Origin: Dipteris shenzhenensis
Taxonomy: Eukaryota; Polypodiophyta; Polypodiopsida; Gleicheniales
Direction: 5' to 3' (one strand)
Length of the DNA: 64,000 bases
Assembly: GCA_047967505.1 (NCBI GenBank)
Contig: CM106539.1
The notes below the pieces were generated by a model. That model did not search any database. It was not told the origin of the DNA and saw nothing but the letters and a program-made list of their open reading frames with translations. Below, one piece after another: positions 25,201 through 40,200 of the stretch. The translations under genes and the position numbers were made by a program. Position 1 is the stretch's first letter; every line of letters starts with the position of its first letter.

Positions 25201-28200
25201 CCTCATGGACTGTAGTCTCTGATCAGCCTTCTAAGTGCCTACTATGTAGGCGGGGCCTCTCTCCCATCTAGACCACTGCATGTAATGGGAAGTGCCCAGT
25301 GGTCTGCCATGCTCATCAAGTATACTATCGTTCCAAATGATCGGCTGCCTATCAATCTCTTCGAGGTTAGAGGGCAGAACCCTTCGAAAAGTGTTCCTGA
25401 AGCTCCCCCAAGCTTTCAAGATGGCAGTCATGAGAGGAGAGGTAAAAGATCTGAGAGAGGCGGAAGTAAAAATCCAGCAAGGGCTGTCCACCCAATCATC
25501 TCCCAGGATAGGCGTGCAAGCCTGAATGCATCCAAAAAAGAAATCCTTCCAAGGTTCCTGCCCAAGCATGAGCCCCCTCACCCCCACTTTACAAAGCAAT
25601 GCCCTGCACTGCAAAATATCGATTTCTGGGTATTTTCTAGCTAGAATTGCTAGAGCCTGACTGTTTCTAATGTGGAATTTTGTGTTTCAGAGTTAAGAAA
25701 CCAGTTGGCACCCGCATGGAGACCACCGTGTGAGATTAAGCTCTACCTGGAGAGCTTTCTACACCTCGATATCTTCAAGGACTGCCAGTGGCTACTTTTC
25801 TGAGTTCTCATAGGTTACATTCCTCGATATAGAAAACATCGATGTAATACTTTGGTTATATGTGTATAGGATTTCTGGGTCCACCTTGTGTCAGTCCGAG
25901 GATCTGTGTTACTATCGTAATTAAATCAATGCATCGTGGAATAATAGAAATTACCTAAGATTAACTTGGGGGATAGGGGGTGTACCTCATTCACAACATA
26001 TCAGGTGCGTCTTTTCTTTTCTCAACTATCTCTTGTGTGAATGGTTGTATGGTACGTGTGTGAAAGTCAAAACCTATACAATGGCTATAAAAAAAATATA
26101 AGCTTGCTAAGTCATTAGCTGGAGAGTGTGCTTCCCTATAGCATGACTCTGACATAAGTTAAAATTCAAAGCATTCAGCAACATGATATAGTCCATTCAT
26201 ATGATGTACAGATTTTCAGCCTAGAGCACCACCTAGTTGGGACAATGGCCCAGCCTGCTCCTGCTCCCTATGGCTTTGGAGTTGATTCATTCAGCACTTG
26301 AGGAGGAACTCAAAACCTAATCAAACTTTAGAGCAATAAGACACGGGATTAAGAAGATTGATGCAGTCATCCCAAAGAGTTGGCGTGAGGGACCACACCA
26401 TCGAATGAGATCCTTCGATTGTGTTACAAAGAACAACCAAAATGACAAATATATCCTCTACAAAAAAAGCTAACCCTAACACTAACCCTAGGGGGAAATT
26501 TCCCCTAGCTGGTTACTGCAGGGAAATGCTCCACACTACTCATGAATTAAGATTGTTGGCATCCTCTTCTCCTCTTTGTATGATATGCTCAAGTTCGATG
26601 TGAGGCAGCTTGACTTTGCGATCCTACAATGATGGTACCTTGAATGGGACGGGTGCTGGATGGATCTATGTCCAATCTTCTAATGACTTCGCATGCCTAA
26701 AAGTCAAGGTCTCGGTCTCTCAGTCTCCCATCCACTTCTTCTCTTGTAAATCTCATTGCCGAGTGCAATACATATGATCATGGATATGGGCTTCCCAGCA
26801 CCCCCAAAAAGCCTCATCAGCCACTCTGATTGTTACTCCTCCCTGAGCAAGTTTTCCCCCCCAAAGGACCCTAGTTCCTTCAATTTCAGACCCCACTACA
26901 GCTTCCTCTAAATGTCCAAGCCACTCCTTTAAGCATCCTTTTGGATGACTTCGGGCTTGAGCATACTTTGCTTTTCCTTTTCAAGGCATTCCTTATATGT
27001 GGCAGCCCATTTTGCCCCTGGCATCACTAGCCTCATTCTCACCTCCGTTCCTTGAACATAGCAAATTTTGACTCCAAGAGCATACGCTAGCTCTCCTATT
27101 CCTAGGAGGGGTTGTGTTTTTTGGAGCAAGTTCTCCTTATGAAATAGGGGCTCTCATTTTCATGAGGAATCCAGCCTTTTGTTCCATTTGGTCTTCCCCC
27201 CTCCTTGAGGAGCGATGTTTCACATTAGCAAAATGTATCAACCTTTCCCTTTAGTGAAAAGCCCTATCTTTGGTTTATCAAACGATTCCCCCTTTGGGAG
27301 GCCCCCTTCATTTTACAGGTATGTTGATCTTTTTATTTTCTCATTCTCTTCTTGGCCTTTAAGGATTTTTCCATTCACAGCAAAGTGACTATTTAGCAAG
27401 GGGAGCATCTATATGAACATTTCATAATATGCATCATCTCCAGCTTTGTCTTCTCTTCGACCTTATTATCACCTTTGCCTTTGACCCAACTCTATCTTAT
27501 TTTGATCTTCTGTGGCTTCAGCTTTAGCTCTGACTTGACCTTGCCCTCCACAGACACGGAGGAAAGAACCCACTTGCCAAAAAACACTTACAGCTGGGAG
27601 TTGCCACAGTTGGCCATCCTACGTAGCAGGAATGTTGTCCAGGGGCTGTCACAGCTTCTAGCTGGATAGTGCCTAGAAGGCTATTTAAGGTACTGTTGGC
27701 CACGTGCTTAGAGGAATCCACGTCCAGCTAGAAGGAAGTAATAAAGCCCATGATACAAGATCTTAGATCATGGCGCCATGGGAGAGGTGGTGGAGATAAA
27801 AGGCCTGGGCCAGAATGGAAACCTGAGGCCAAGGTTTGGAAGGAATGGAAACCGCAAAGTCCATGGAATTATGAAGAGAAGACCAAAAATTCAATAAGGA
27901 AGAGATCTAGAGTCAAGCAGTTGAGCGGAGGGGTTTCTTGAACTCTCTTTGATGTCTTGAATGTTAGCTTTCTCACTTCTTAAATTTAGGAGTTCCACGT
28001 ATACATGTTAATATTAATTTGCACTTTCAAGCTAGCCTGAGATGAGCCAAAAATAAATAAGATTAGAATGGCCTCTTAAGGCTTTAGAGATGGTCTACCC
28101 TTGAGATTGGTGGAGCTGGTCTCATGGTATGTGCAGTACCAAGAAGCTGAATCCGGCTTTTGCTTTCTTGGACAATAACCTCGACTTTGACACAAATTAT

Positions 28201-31200
28201 GTCATGTTGGGAACTCTTCTCATTGTTTAACAATTTACCCCCTCCCTTCTACAAAGAATGTAAGCATGTGAGGTCACCGAGAAATTGGTAAAGGAAACGA
28301 TTCACAAAACATTAGAAAAAGCAGAGTAAATTCCCTCTAAGATACATTGTGGATCCAATAACAGAGACATTTGCCTTTTCAGCAATAAAAGACCCATCCT
28401 ACAAGAACACAACAGGGCCAGAAGCCACTAAAATAATGAAATGAGATCAGGAGTTGGAAGTACCCGAATATGATATTCTGTTGCATATTTTAAACCTTTA
28501 TTGTAGTGTTGAGTGATTTTTTTGCTATAGGGCTTGAAAAGCTCTTTAGCTCGGTTGAAATACGGCTGAATGACCACAACAGCTTTATCTGTATATGGCC
28601 TACTCAATTCTTCCGTGACCTATATTACAAAATAAAATACAGTAAGCAAGATATCATGCAGGAAAAGGCCTACAAGCTTGTGTTAAACCATAAATAATCA
28701 CAGGAAAAGAAATATAAACAAACCTGTAGAACTCCCTTCACTTTTTCATTCCCCTTTTGCAGAAGGCCTTTTGTGGCTTCTAAACCTTTAACTGCCTTGC
28801 CTTTGAGCACTTTCACATGAGGAGTAACACTTAAAGTTGCCATTCTCCAGTGTTGTTTCAATAGAGGACTCCAACTTTGTTCAACATTCTGCCATACATC
28901 ATTTAGTTCAGGACTTCAGTAAATGTGTGCATCCACAAGATGAAACGAAAAAGCAGGACCTTTGGTAGATACTTGCCTTCTTGATGGTCTGAAAATACTC
29001 CATAAACCACTTTTGTGTTGCCCAAGTTTTCTCAGAAAGCTTCAACATAATTCCAAGAGAGCACATCTCAGAAGATCCTTTCCACAACATCAGTCTTTGT
29101 GCTTAAGACTCTAAAACATGCTCTAACTTGCACATCTTGCAAAACTGACAAGAATACCACGAAAAGAAACTACTGAATCCCAAATCTGTGTTGTTGGGAG
29201 TTTTCAATGAGCTTCTAAATAGACAAGAACTGACACTAGGGCATAATATTTCATTCCCAGGCACTTGATTAAAGAGGGGCCTACCATGGCCACATCAGTA
29301 TTTTGAACAATGCCGGGGAATTCAACTAGAAAGTGACAGCACAAAATTTGTTGCATTTCCAAGGGGGAAATACTTGACCTGCAAATTATATTATGCATTT
29401 CCAAGGGGGAAATACCTGACCTGCAAGCGGGATACGTGCTTAGCAGCCCAGGGCGGCAGCCATTGATGATTAATCTGCAGACAATTAAAGAGTTGTTAAA
29501 TCAAGGAGAATCGAAAAACTCTTCTCCTTAATTAAAGCTTTTGGTTTCTTGCATAAAGTAAAGGACTCATCAAGGAATGTAAAATCCCACATTCACATGT
29601 AGAGCCCCCTACAACAACTCGCTAAGGGCTGTAAGGGTCCATGTTATAACAGTAGACAACCAATACTATCTAGTCTTTATTATTTGCCAGCTAACAATGG
29701 TTTAACAATTTCATGTCAGCATAATTAAAACGCCATTTACCTAAAAGAGTCAACCTTGATGTTGTAGTCTCTTGTCAAAGTTATTGACAATGTAATTTCC
29801 AAGACTTGCAAACCTTTGTAAACTCCATGTTCAGAGCCATATCAACTCTAGTGAAGGATTGTAACCATCTTACGGTTGTCAGGAGGCGCTAGCTTCGACA
29901 CATCATGCAATCCAAAAGGAAAAGAAAACTTTTCCTTATGATATCCTCAATGCAAACATACTAATGCCTTTGAGTTTCTATGTTCTCAAGCTGGTTGTGC
30001 TTGCTCATCAAGCATATGTCATGACTATAAATAAATAAAATCTGGGGCATGTTTTCATCCAAAAAGCAAGTAAACAAATAACAGAAACACAAGAAATATA
30101 AAGCAAAGAGCATTGGGGCAGGAGGATACTACATCATAGACATCTAGATTGATCTTCGAATATTCTTAAAGTACTTGTTCATAAAATTTTAAAAGCTCAT
30201 ATTTTTTCCTTATGATAATAATCTAGAACAGTCTCGACGATGAACTCAATCACACATGGCGAGAGCAAACTATTGAGGCATCCCTAACAACTTCATCACC
30301 ACCCAATTTTGTTTGTAGACTATCCACATACTTACAAATGAGCAAAGCGTTTTTATAGTAAGGCCCTCACACCAGCTTTCCATAGAAATAGTCCTCCATG
30401 TTAAATGGAAGGAACAAGGCACGAGCAGTAAAGGGGGAAACAAGTCATCACAAAGCATTAAGAGCTAAATGCAACCTTAAGAAGTTCTTGTTCCTTTGCA
30501 CCGATATGTGCTTGTGCTTGTGTCACAGAATCCTACAATACCAAACACACAACGTTGGTTAGGCAAATTAATCTAGTTCTAGCCATAAAGGCATTAATCT
30601 ATTATCAACAGAATAAGTGCTAATAATAGACATCACCAATCTCAATCATTATGTTCGAAACAAGTTTGGGCTTGTTTGGTAAAGAATAGCAACCCGAACT
30701 CCTTGAAGTGCTTGTTGAACTTTGTCCAAGTGTTTTCTTTGATCTAGGGATAGCTTTTGTAGCTGCAAATACAGTTATACACCTTTGTAAGACTAGAATA
30801 TATCCAATTGTTTAAAAAAATCAGAGTTTAAAATGTCATACACATGTACAGAGGCTCTTCTATTTTCTTTCAATAACTACTAAGATCTTTGAAAATGGCC
30901 TATCCAATAGTTTGCGAACATCAAAAAATAAGAAAACAACACATGAAAAAACACAAGTTGATAAAAAGAAAACAGTGCTAATAACTTATCATCTACTTAG
31001 TTGATTCAAGGAGCCTTGACAAGGAGCATTTGTTACAAGCAACAAAAGGTTCAGAAAAATATTTTCAAGTTTTTAAAATATCAAATTTGAGAAAAGCTTA
31101 CCCATATAATACAGCTCAGGATTTTAAGAGAGAGTCTTTTATATTCTATTTCTATATAAGATCGCCTAAAATTTGCTAGGTTTTGCAATGCAAGTTTGTT

Positions 31201-34200
31201 TGCTTCATGATAGTTCACTATCCTATTATATTCACTTGATTTGCTATACTTACAGAAATGCCTGATTGTGCTCTATTGTTCTTATATTCTATTTCTACAC
31301 AAGATTCCATACCATTTTGAGGAGTGCAAGATGCCTCAATTTTTGAAAAGCCTAAAATTTCCTAGGTTTTACAATGCAAGAAAGTTTACCTCATTATAGT
31401 TCACTATCCTACTATCTTCACTTGTGCCAAACTGATTTGCTAGACTTATAGAAACACCCAACGAGACCATTCCATCATCTGTGCAATCTCTTAGGGACCT
31501 CCAAGAGCTCAATGGAATGGGCCACCTTGCCTTCCTATGCACATATACAGCTCATTGGCCCTTGTTTTAACTCAGCTCTCCCTCTTCTCATGCCTACTTC
31601 CCAGCGGGTTCTGATTTGTACATCGATCCATTATTTTCCCTTGTTGGTCCTCTTGGTCCAAAAGTGCCCATGTTTGCTAGGTCATACTCCAAGAGATAGC
31701 ACAAGTCAATATGTTGTCTAAAAAAGGCAGCCATATGGAGTAGATGAAGAGAAAAACAAGAGGATACTTTCCCCATACCTACCAAGAAACACTGTTCCCT
31801 TCATTTGGAACTCGGACGCTTCCTCGGCTAAGGGTCTCCAGCTACATCTAAATGCACTTTATACCTTCTATGAGACACATGATCTGAAGGTTAATCTTAG
31901 TAAAACCTCAATGCATTTGAACCTCCAGATATGCTAGGCTGAAAGCTATGATCTTCCAATATGTGTACATAGAGGCATAGAGAGGAGAGAATAGTGTCCA
32001 TAGAGCACAACTCAACCAAATGGTGTTGAACCGAAAAATCCCAAGAGGAAGTAAACACACGAGGCCCAAACAAAGAGAGTCAATCCACTAATCCCAATTG
32101 ATGAAGAAAGGGGAAGGAGCAAATCTCTCTCGCGCAGCTGTTCGCTCCAATGTTCGAGAGCATCGTGAGGAAACTCTTCTTTTGGAGTTCGAGTAGACTC
32201 GAACTTGCTTTTAGAGCGGTATTTTTCAACCAGAAAATTCATAAGCATCATTGATCCAAATTTGAAGTGCATGGATATACTTTGCAGGCTTGTGGTCAGG
32301 GAGCTTATGGGCCTTGGAATGATTTCTTTATTCGATGCATTGGTCATGAGTCCCCTCTTCAAGTGGTGATTGGATGGACAGCGCTAAGTGAATATTTACA
32401 TCCGTACACCTTAGAAGGCCTTCCTCCCTCCTTATGGCTGCCGTCATGAAAGCTTAAGGAAGCTTCAAAAATTGTCTTTGGAGGATACCTCCCTCATCTC
32501 AGGAAGAGATTAACAGGCAGCTTGTCATGTGGAATGATTTAATCCTTGATGATCATGGCAAACCCTTAGGTGTTACTGGTTACATGTAGTGGTCCAAATG
32601 GGAGAGAGGACCTAATGTGCAATCTAGGGGTAGGTTATCCAAGTCCATGGTTGAGGATATCCTTGTGGACACACATTTTGAGCCGGTTAGGATTGTGGTT
32701 GCATGTCAAACAGTATTTTTTGGCTTCTACATAATATTTAGACCCCCATCCAGAGGACATCCCTACCTGCTCCTCCCTTTATGGGGGTGTCCCCATAAAG
32801 TACTTATAGTGGGACCCTGGGGAGAGGGAGTGGATTGATGCAAGAAAACATGAGCAGGGCATGCCAGGGCCTTCCATTCTTCACAATATTTTTAGCAATG
32901 CCATAAGGTGCCAGCTTAGCATTAGGGACTGGAAGTCCTCCAAAGCCTCTCACTCGGAGGAGTTTCATATTTCTGCAGATTTGTATATACCTAGATGAAT
33001 CCAGGAACATTCCCAAACTCATCCTCTAAAAACACAACATAGTGCAGTTTCAATCTCATGATAGTCACTCACAAGGTTGAAAACCATAAACTCCATCATG
33101 CATAGCAGGGACTAGCTACTATGACATCCCCACTGACGTCATCAACGCCCAACAGTGGATGTAGACCACAGTATAAAAATATGCTCTCACACATACAAAT
33201 CCACACACCCACACATACTTGAGCATCCATTTATACAAAGTCTTCGTACTGAATTTTTGTCGGCACTCCGGAGGTGAATGGCAGACTCAGCCATGACGAA
33301 GGCTAGCACTAAAGGAGAAGGCTAATCAAAAGGTAGTCCAAAATCTCTTCATTCAAGCTACAACTGCTTGTGAAGTCTAAATGTTTCATTTTAGTCTCTC
33401 CCCAACGAGCATCTAAATCTAAATCTAGTTGATAGGGCAACGCACCATTTAAGATAGAAAGAATTATCACAAAACCAACTGGCCGCAACTTGGACGAAAA
33501 CTTCACAAGGTGAAATTTGCATGTCCGCTAATACGGCAGAAGCATATATTTAGATGAATCCAAGAACATTCCCAAACTCATCCTCTAAAAACACAACATA
33601 GTGCAGTTTCAATCTCATGATAGTCACTCACAAGGTTGAAAACCATAAACTCCATCATGTATAGCAGGGACTAGCTACTATGACATCCCCACTGACGTCA
33701 CCAGCGCCCAACAATGGGTGTAGACCATAGTATAAAAATATGCTCTCACACATACAAATCCACACACCCACACATACTTAAGCATCCATTTATACAAAGT
33801 CTTCGTACTGAGTTTTTGTCGGCACTCCAGAGGTGAAGGGCAGACTCAGCCATGACGAAGGCTAGCACTAAAGGAGAGGCTAATCAAAAGGTAGTCCAAA
33901 ATCTCTTCATTCAAGCTACAACTGCTTGTGAAGTCTGAACGTTTTCATTTTAGTCTCTCCCCAACGAGCATCTAAATCTTTTTATAAATTTTTTTTGGAG
34001 AAGGCTATAGAAATTTTCCAGGAATAGAAAAATCACTCTTTTCTTTTGGCTTTCTATTCATGGAGGGATTGCAATAACTCGGTGGAGGTCCAATTTTGGG
34101 AGTTTGCCTCTCTAAAAGGTGTCCATTCAGCATTGCCTATGAGATTGCAGACAAGCTAGGGTTGTCTGAAAGGGATTGCGGGACTTTTGAGTAGATTCCT

Positions 34201-37200
34201 CTTTTGATTTGTGCAAGTTTTTTTCAAAAAAATCAAAACATGAGACTTGCAGGCATCAGGATATGTGCCAGCCAACCTGGGCTTAAAACAAGCTCAAAAG
34301 CAATGGGAACGGCCCCTACATGCTCTCCAATTAATCTTGGAGCACCCAATATACAAGACAGACATGGCGAGCGCACATGAAATTGGACGCCTCCCAAGTT
34401 TATAGACACATAGAACGCATATTTGGAACAAAAACCCTAGAACACATATGGACTTTTCTTCAATTTTGTCTCCTCTCATTTGTTGTGAATACTCATTGCA
34501 TATCAGATTTGTGGAAATTGTGCAATCGCTTCCTCGTTTTCCCAATTTGGCTCAAGGTCGTCTGGTTGCAATTGTTCTATACTGAAGTTCTATCTCTTTT
34601 GTCATCATCCTCTATGTTTTCCATTGCGGTAGTACTCAAGTTATAAAACTCCTTGTTATTATGAGACAACTACCCCTTCTTTTTACAAGCAAACAACAAA
34701 CATCAACTTCACATATACCCTCCCATAAGAACTGAAACTGTTGGAAACCCACCAAATGAGCATAGTCACATAAATGCATTTATGTTCTTAGGGAACATTT
34801 CCTTATAAAAGTGATTATTCCCTCGCTGCATTAGTGTGTTTATTCACTGCTGTGTGGATAAACACTATCATAAGCTTATACAAACTAAATACGTCGCATA
34901 CTAACTTCTTGATCTAGCCATGGGTTTATTCTGTACACTCTCCGCAATTGTTGCTTGCATCTTTATTGCTTCAGGTATAGATACGATTCCCCAGGCTTGG
35001 ACATATACAGACAATAAATAAACAAAGTTACAACAGCAACTGTCAGTTGATACTTTGATCTTCCAACCTTGTAAAATTAACTTTCAATATCTCATTTGCT
35101 GGAAACAGAAACTACTGTCATTCTAGCTCCATTTCAATATCATCTCCAACAGTTCATCAACTTAACAGCTTAGAGGCTACAATGAGAATGCAAAGGCTCA
35201 CTGCAACTTGGCCTTGCAAATATTTGTCACTTCAGGCTATGGCTACATAAACTAGATTCAGATTATGCACATCTTTCGAATATGAATGCAGAGAACATTC
35301 ATCCATTTTCTCCATCTAGTAGTTTTTCAAAGGAATGGATGAACTTCGTTATAATCAAACCAACAATTATTTGAAAATTCGATTTTCCAACATGTAAACC
35401 AAAAACCTTAGTACCTCATCGCATTAACGACCACTACAGTATGATCGTTCAAGAGACTACATGGCACCAACAGTGTGCCAACAGCTTAGCAGAGCAATTC
35501 AAATATAAGAACTTACTTGCTCTTGCTCTAACATCTTTGTTTCTTCAGCTGCCTCAAGCATTTCAACTTGTTCCTTCAACTTTAAAAACACTCTCTCCTT
35601 TTCCTTCAAAGCTTCTTCCAACTCTGTAGCCTGTGAAATAGCAATAGGGGTATTTGACAATGTTATGAAAGAGTGTAAACAAATCCAGCTGTAATAAATA
35701 TTCTGTGTTGCAAATGGTCAAGTTTCACTTACATATGATGAATGCAAGAAAATGCCCAGAAAGAACACAGTGGTAGCTAGCCTCATGGTAATACTAAGCA
35801 TGGCAGGGACCAGCAACTATGCCATCTCAACCAACATCATCAGCCCCCACAGTGGGTGTACATCATCTAATCACATGATTATGTGCATAAATATCATCAA
35901 ACCCAGAAACACAGATACAAGCATCCATATAGACAGACTTTGTTTTGCCCAATTTTTGTACAAAGAGGGGGAGTAAAGAATCGGGGCTCTTGTTTGTATG
36001 GTATTGATGCAATCTACAAATGGCATTCCATCAAATGGATATACCTTTATAAACCTAGAAATGTCATGTTACTAACAAAGTTCAGAAACTGCAAGTGATT
36101 AGAGAAAGGGAAAGAGAGGAAGGAAAGATACAAAGAGAAAGATGAGAGTCAAATTACCTTTAATTATGTTTTGGGAAAGAAAGAACTTCTATTAAGTAGG
36201 ACCGAAATACATGAAATCAGAATAAGATCCTGAGAATATCCTCAATACATCAAGTAGACATGAAGTGAGGCTGGTGTAACCAAACTCATCCTCTAAAAAC
36301 ACAACATAGTGCTGTTTCAATCTCATGATAGTCACTCATAAGGTTGAAAACCATAAAGTCCATCACGCATAGCAGGAACTAGCTACTATCCAAAGAGAAG
36401 ACGTGCCAAGAAGTTCATATGGTTATGAGTGTGAAGAATAGACCATGGTCCCACCCTCTCATGAAGGCCGTTCTCCTAGCCACTACTTTGCTCCAACTTG
36501 CCATGAGGGTATGTACGATATCCTGCCATCTCACTATGAGTGACTCAAACGCAAGGGTCTGAGTCCCATCCAAGACCTTTGTGCATCTAGATCTGCAAAT
36601 CTGCTATGCTGTGAGACTAGCAATGACCTCCCAAGCAACTGAGTCAATGGGGGAAGCCTGATGTCTACCCGAGGAGGTTGGTACGAATCTAGACTAATAA
36701 GCCATGTCTGAGTCTGTTGCCTTATAGAGAAAATATATGGGCCAAATTGTGTGAGCCAAGCCACAGACCCCAAGTGATGTAAGGGGTTCCTCTTATCATC
36801 CTGCCAAGCAAGTGTCCAATGCCTTTCTAGGCTTATATCTAGATGAATCCAGGAACATGACCAAACTCATCCTCTAAAAACACAACATAGTGAAGTTTCA
36901 ATCTCATGATAGTCATTCATAAGGTTGAAAATCATAAACTCCATCCCGCATAGCAAGGACTAGCTACTATGACATCCCCATTAACGTCATCAGCGCCGAA
37001 CAGTGGGTGTAGACCATAGTATAAACATATGCTCTCACACATACAAATTCACACCCACACACACACTTAAGGATCCATTTATACAAAGTCTTCGTGTAGC
37101 CCTGGTATGGCCTTGTAGGCTAGTCTTAGGACTCAGTCAACCCTTAGGTTGACTTCATTGGTCAACCATACAGTTGACTTCGGGGCCATATAGGTCACCC

Positions 37201-40200
37201 CTTTGTACTTTCTTATTATCCATTTGCAAGTACTACCGGTTTCTTGAGCTTGTTGTTTTCCTCCCTTGAATTTCACTCCATTTCCATTGCTTCCCGCACC
37301 CAACAGTAGGTTCTGTTGCTCCTACCTGCCTCCCCATGTACTCTCCCATTGCTCCTACCTGCCATTTTGCTCCAGGTCAGTCCAGTGTCTCATTTCATCG
37401 CCAGAAATCTGTTTTTTTAAGCAGAAAAAAAGTCCAACAGCTGTTTTTAAACTATTTGAGGTCCAATTTTGGCGTTTTTCGATATTTCTAAGCTGCCCGC
37501 ATACAAACAACCCTGCCTTGCACCACTTAGGCCGGAAAAAAATTTGTCCGTACAGTTGTATGGATGTCTGTACGGCCCTATGGACACATGCGCGGCAGTA
37601 CCAAGAAACCGTATGACCTATCAAAAGTTGATTTTGAGTAATTTGGGCTGTTTTTTGAGGTTTTTTGCGATCTAAACTCTTTTCAATCATTCGGTCCTTC
37701 CTCCAACTGCTCCAACCTGCTCTAGTACCATGGAGATATGGTTTGTGCTCCTGAGCACCGGGGGCAGCTCAGTTATGCTTTCACCCATTGTTTGGGTATC
37801 CTAGTGGATCAGTGAACACGTGTGTGATTGGGGAGCGTGTGGCCTTGCTTGGGCTGTAAATAACGGCTCCCATGTTAAAATGCAGGTGTTTGCACTGAGT
37901 ATGGATGCTTATGGTCACATGGGTCCGAGAGCAGAGCCTCGCAGGGCTAATGTGTTGGGATACTGATGCCTCTGTGTGAGGGAAGAGCATTGAATGCATG
38001 TGATTTGGTACTCACTGTGTAATCTCTTTGTGGCACTCTTCAATTAATAAAGAAATACCGAAAGGGGTGCCAAGGCTTTGGGGCCAATCTGTGTCTTTGT
38101 ATTTAAGCAAAAGCGCTCTAACTCCCCCTATCTGTCTGTGGAGTGTTTGCCGAGTATTTTTTTGTGAAGGCTTTTGTTTGGTTAGTGTTCTACCGCCCCT
38201 TGTTGGCCTTGAGGTTGGTTTCACTCCTCTTCTTTGGGTTACTAGAGAAGCGTAGCTTCTTCTCAATATTTAGTGCCACATCAATAGCGTCCTCCAAAAT
38301 CACAGGACTGATGATGTGACGTGTTTTGAACGGTGTATCTCAACCTCGCATAAAACTTCCTTTGGTGCTTGACCCAATTCTTTTTAGTGAAGTCAAGTAA
38401 AGTATCCCAAAAGCAAGTGAAATACAAACTTTTTCGTCTCATCGTCATCGTTGCTGAAGGATATCCCATTGCGCGATCATGTCTCTTTTAAACTCCTCGG
38501 GTCACGAAATGATCTTGTGGTTGCTTCTTAAACCTTCTCCAAGTATGAGCTTAATGTCCCATGTTAGCCATAGCAGCCCAACATTGAGAAGCACGCTCTT
38601 ACAGATATAAGGCTGCAAATCGCAGCTCAGCTTTTCCTTCATATTTATCTCTTTCAAAGATGCCATCAAGATATTGAATTCATAAAATAGAACTTCGTGC
38701 TGATCTTCGCCTTTGTATTTGTTGAACTTGAACAACTTGTCCCCAAGTGTTTTTCCCCATGAAAAAGGCTTCTATTAATTATGAACAAAGCCCACAAGAG
38801 CAAGCTCAAAGAGGAAATACAACATGCGGTGCATGAAAATAAGGCCTCAAAAGGAGCGAAAAAAAAAAACCTAAAAAGGAGCTAGAAAACAACCATAGTT
38901 GAGGCTGAAAATGCCATCTCGACCATGGCTCAATTGGTCTTCTCCTCTTCTTAAGCCTCAAAGGGACGGGCCGTGATGCCGTTTTCTTCCTCTTGAAGGA
39001 GAGACAATAGCTGACTTATGGTTCCTTACAAAATTGTAAACATCTGCAGAGCATCTTCCTTCTAACAGAGGCCTTGGTTCATGGGAATCAACATGGTTAA
39101 CTGCTGCTGGGCTATACTAGTCAGGATGTTACTCAACACATTGAGACTGCTGGGAGGTAGATGGGGCCCATGACTAGCCTTGATAGCTGGTTGACTCAAT
39201 GGGAAGAAAGAGGGCTATCTCAATAAGGGAGCACAAAGATTTCAGAATCACTATTCCAACCATGATGGCTGGTTGACTCAATGGGAAGAAAGAGAGCTGA
39301 TCTCAAAAAGGGAGCATAGAGATTTGAGGAAGGCTCTGTATAGTTTGAAAGAACAGAAACCGGTCCAGTGAAATCCGAGGGAGTGGTTATGGCCCTCCAG
39401 GGGCAGCCTAGCTGAGACGGTGGATGAGGTGCCCTTCTTTTCCTACACCACACGGATTGGCAAAAGACTTTAGATGGACTCATCGAGGTGGACCCCCTCG
39501 AGGAGAGACACTGGGTGACCCAAAGAGTGCCTCGGGATGTTTGCTCCAGGTTGTGGACGCAGTTGTGGTCCAACTTGCGACCAAGGAAGATCTCATACTT
39601 CTTCTGGCTGGCAGCCCACAGAGGCTTGCCCATCGGCCCATGGTTGGAGCAGATGCGAGTGGAGGGGCAGTGCCATTGTTGCTCAAATGGTGTCTCGGAG
39701 ACTATCCCGCATTGCCTATGGAGCTGTCGTAGCGCAACGAAGATCTGGATGAGAGCCCTCAGGATCATGACACGTACGCAGAGTCTCCACAGGGACTACA
39801 CTTGGGGGATGGTGGCTTGGTTGACAGAGGGAGGACATGCGTTTCAGATTGATGAGATCTCCCCAGCCTACCGGATACAGGGTCAGAGCATTCAGAGGAT
39901 TGCACTCCACGAGGCAGTCCCCCCTGACACCCTAGCTCCTCCTCCTCCTAGGGAGGACAATGTTTGGGAGGTGGTAGCCAGCATCACAGCTTGGCACATT
40001 TGGGTGGCTCGCGGCAGTCTTGTGATGGGAGAGCACCTAGTTCCACCCTCGGCTACCTTAGTTGCCATCTGGTAGGATATCATCTACACTCTACAGTCCA
40101 CCTGGGAGCGTGGGACTCCAGGCTCCACGGCGACTAGTGAGAGGCGTGCTCGTTTCTACAAGGCTTGGCCTGCAGGGATTTTCTACATCTTCACTTCGCG

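Noticed and set aside
26468-26496. Telomere-like ctaaccctaacactaaccctag string
   Set aside because: Only two to three imperfect units, too short for an interstitial telomere tract, and not the usual plant TTTAGGG register.
28330-28440. Hydrophobic minus-strand string as the host membrane exon
   Set aside because: The exons at 19829 and 19664 give a much better match (KELVWF plus helix) with correct phase.
34915-34980. Possible extra host exon (IKMQATIAESVQ string)
   Set aside because: Weak splice signals, and the exons at 35517 and 30762 already join in phase with good family-like continuity.
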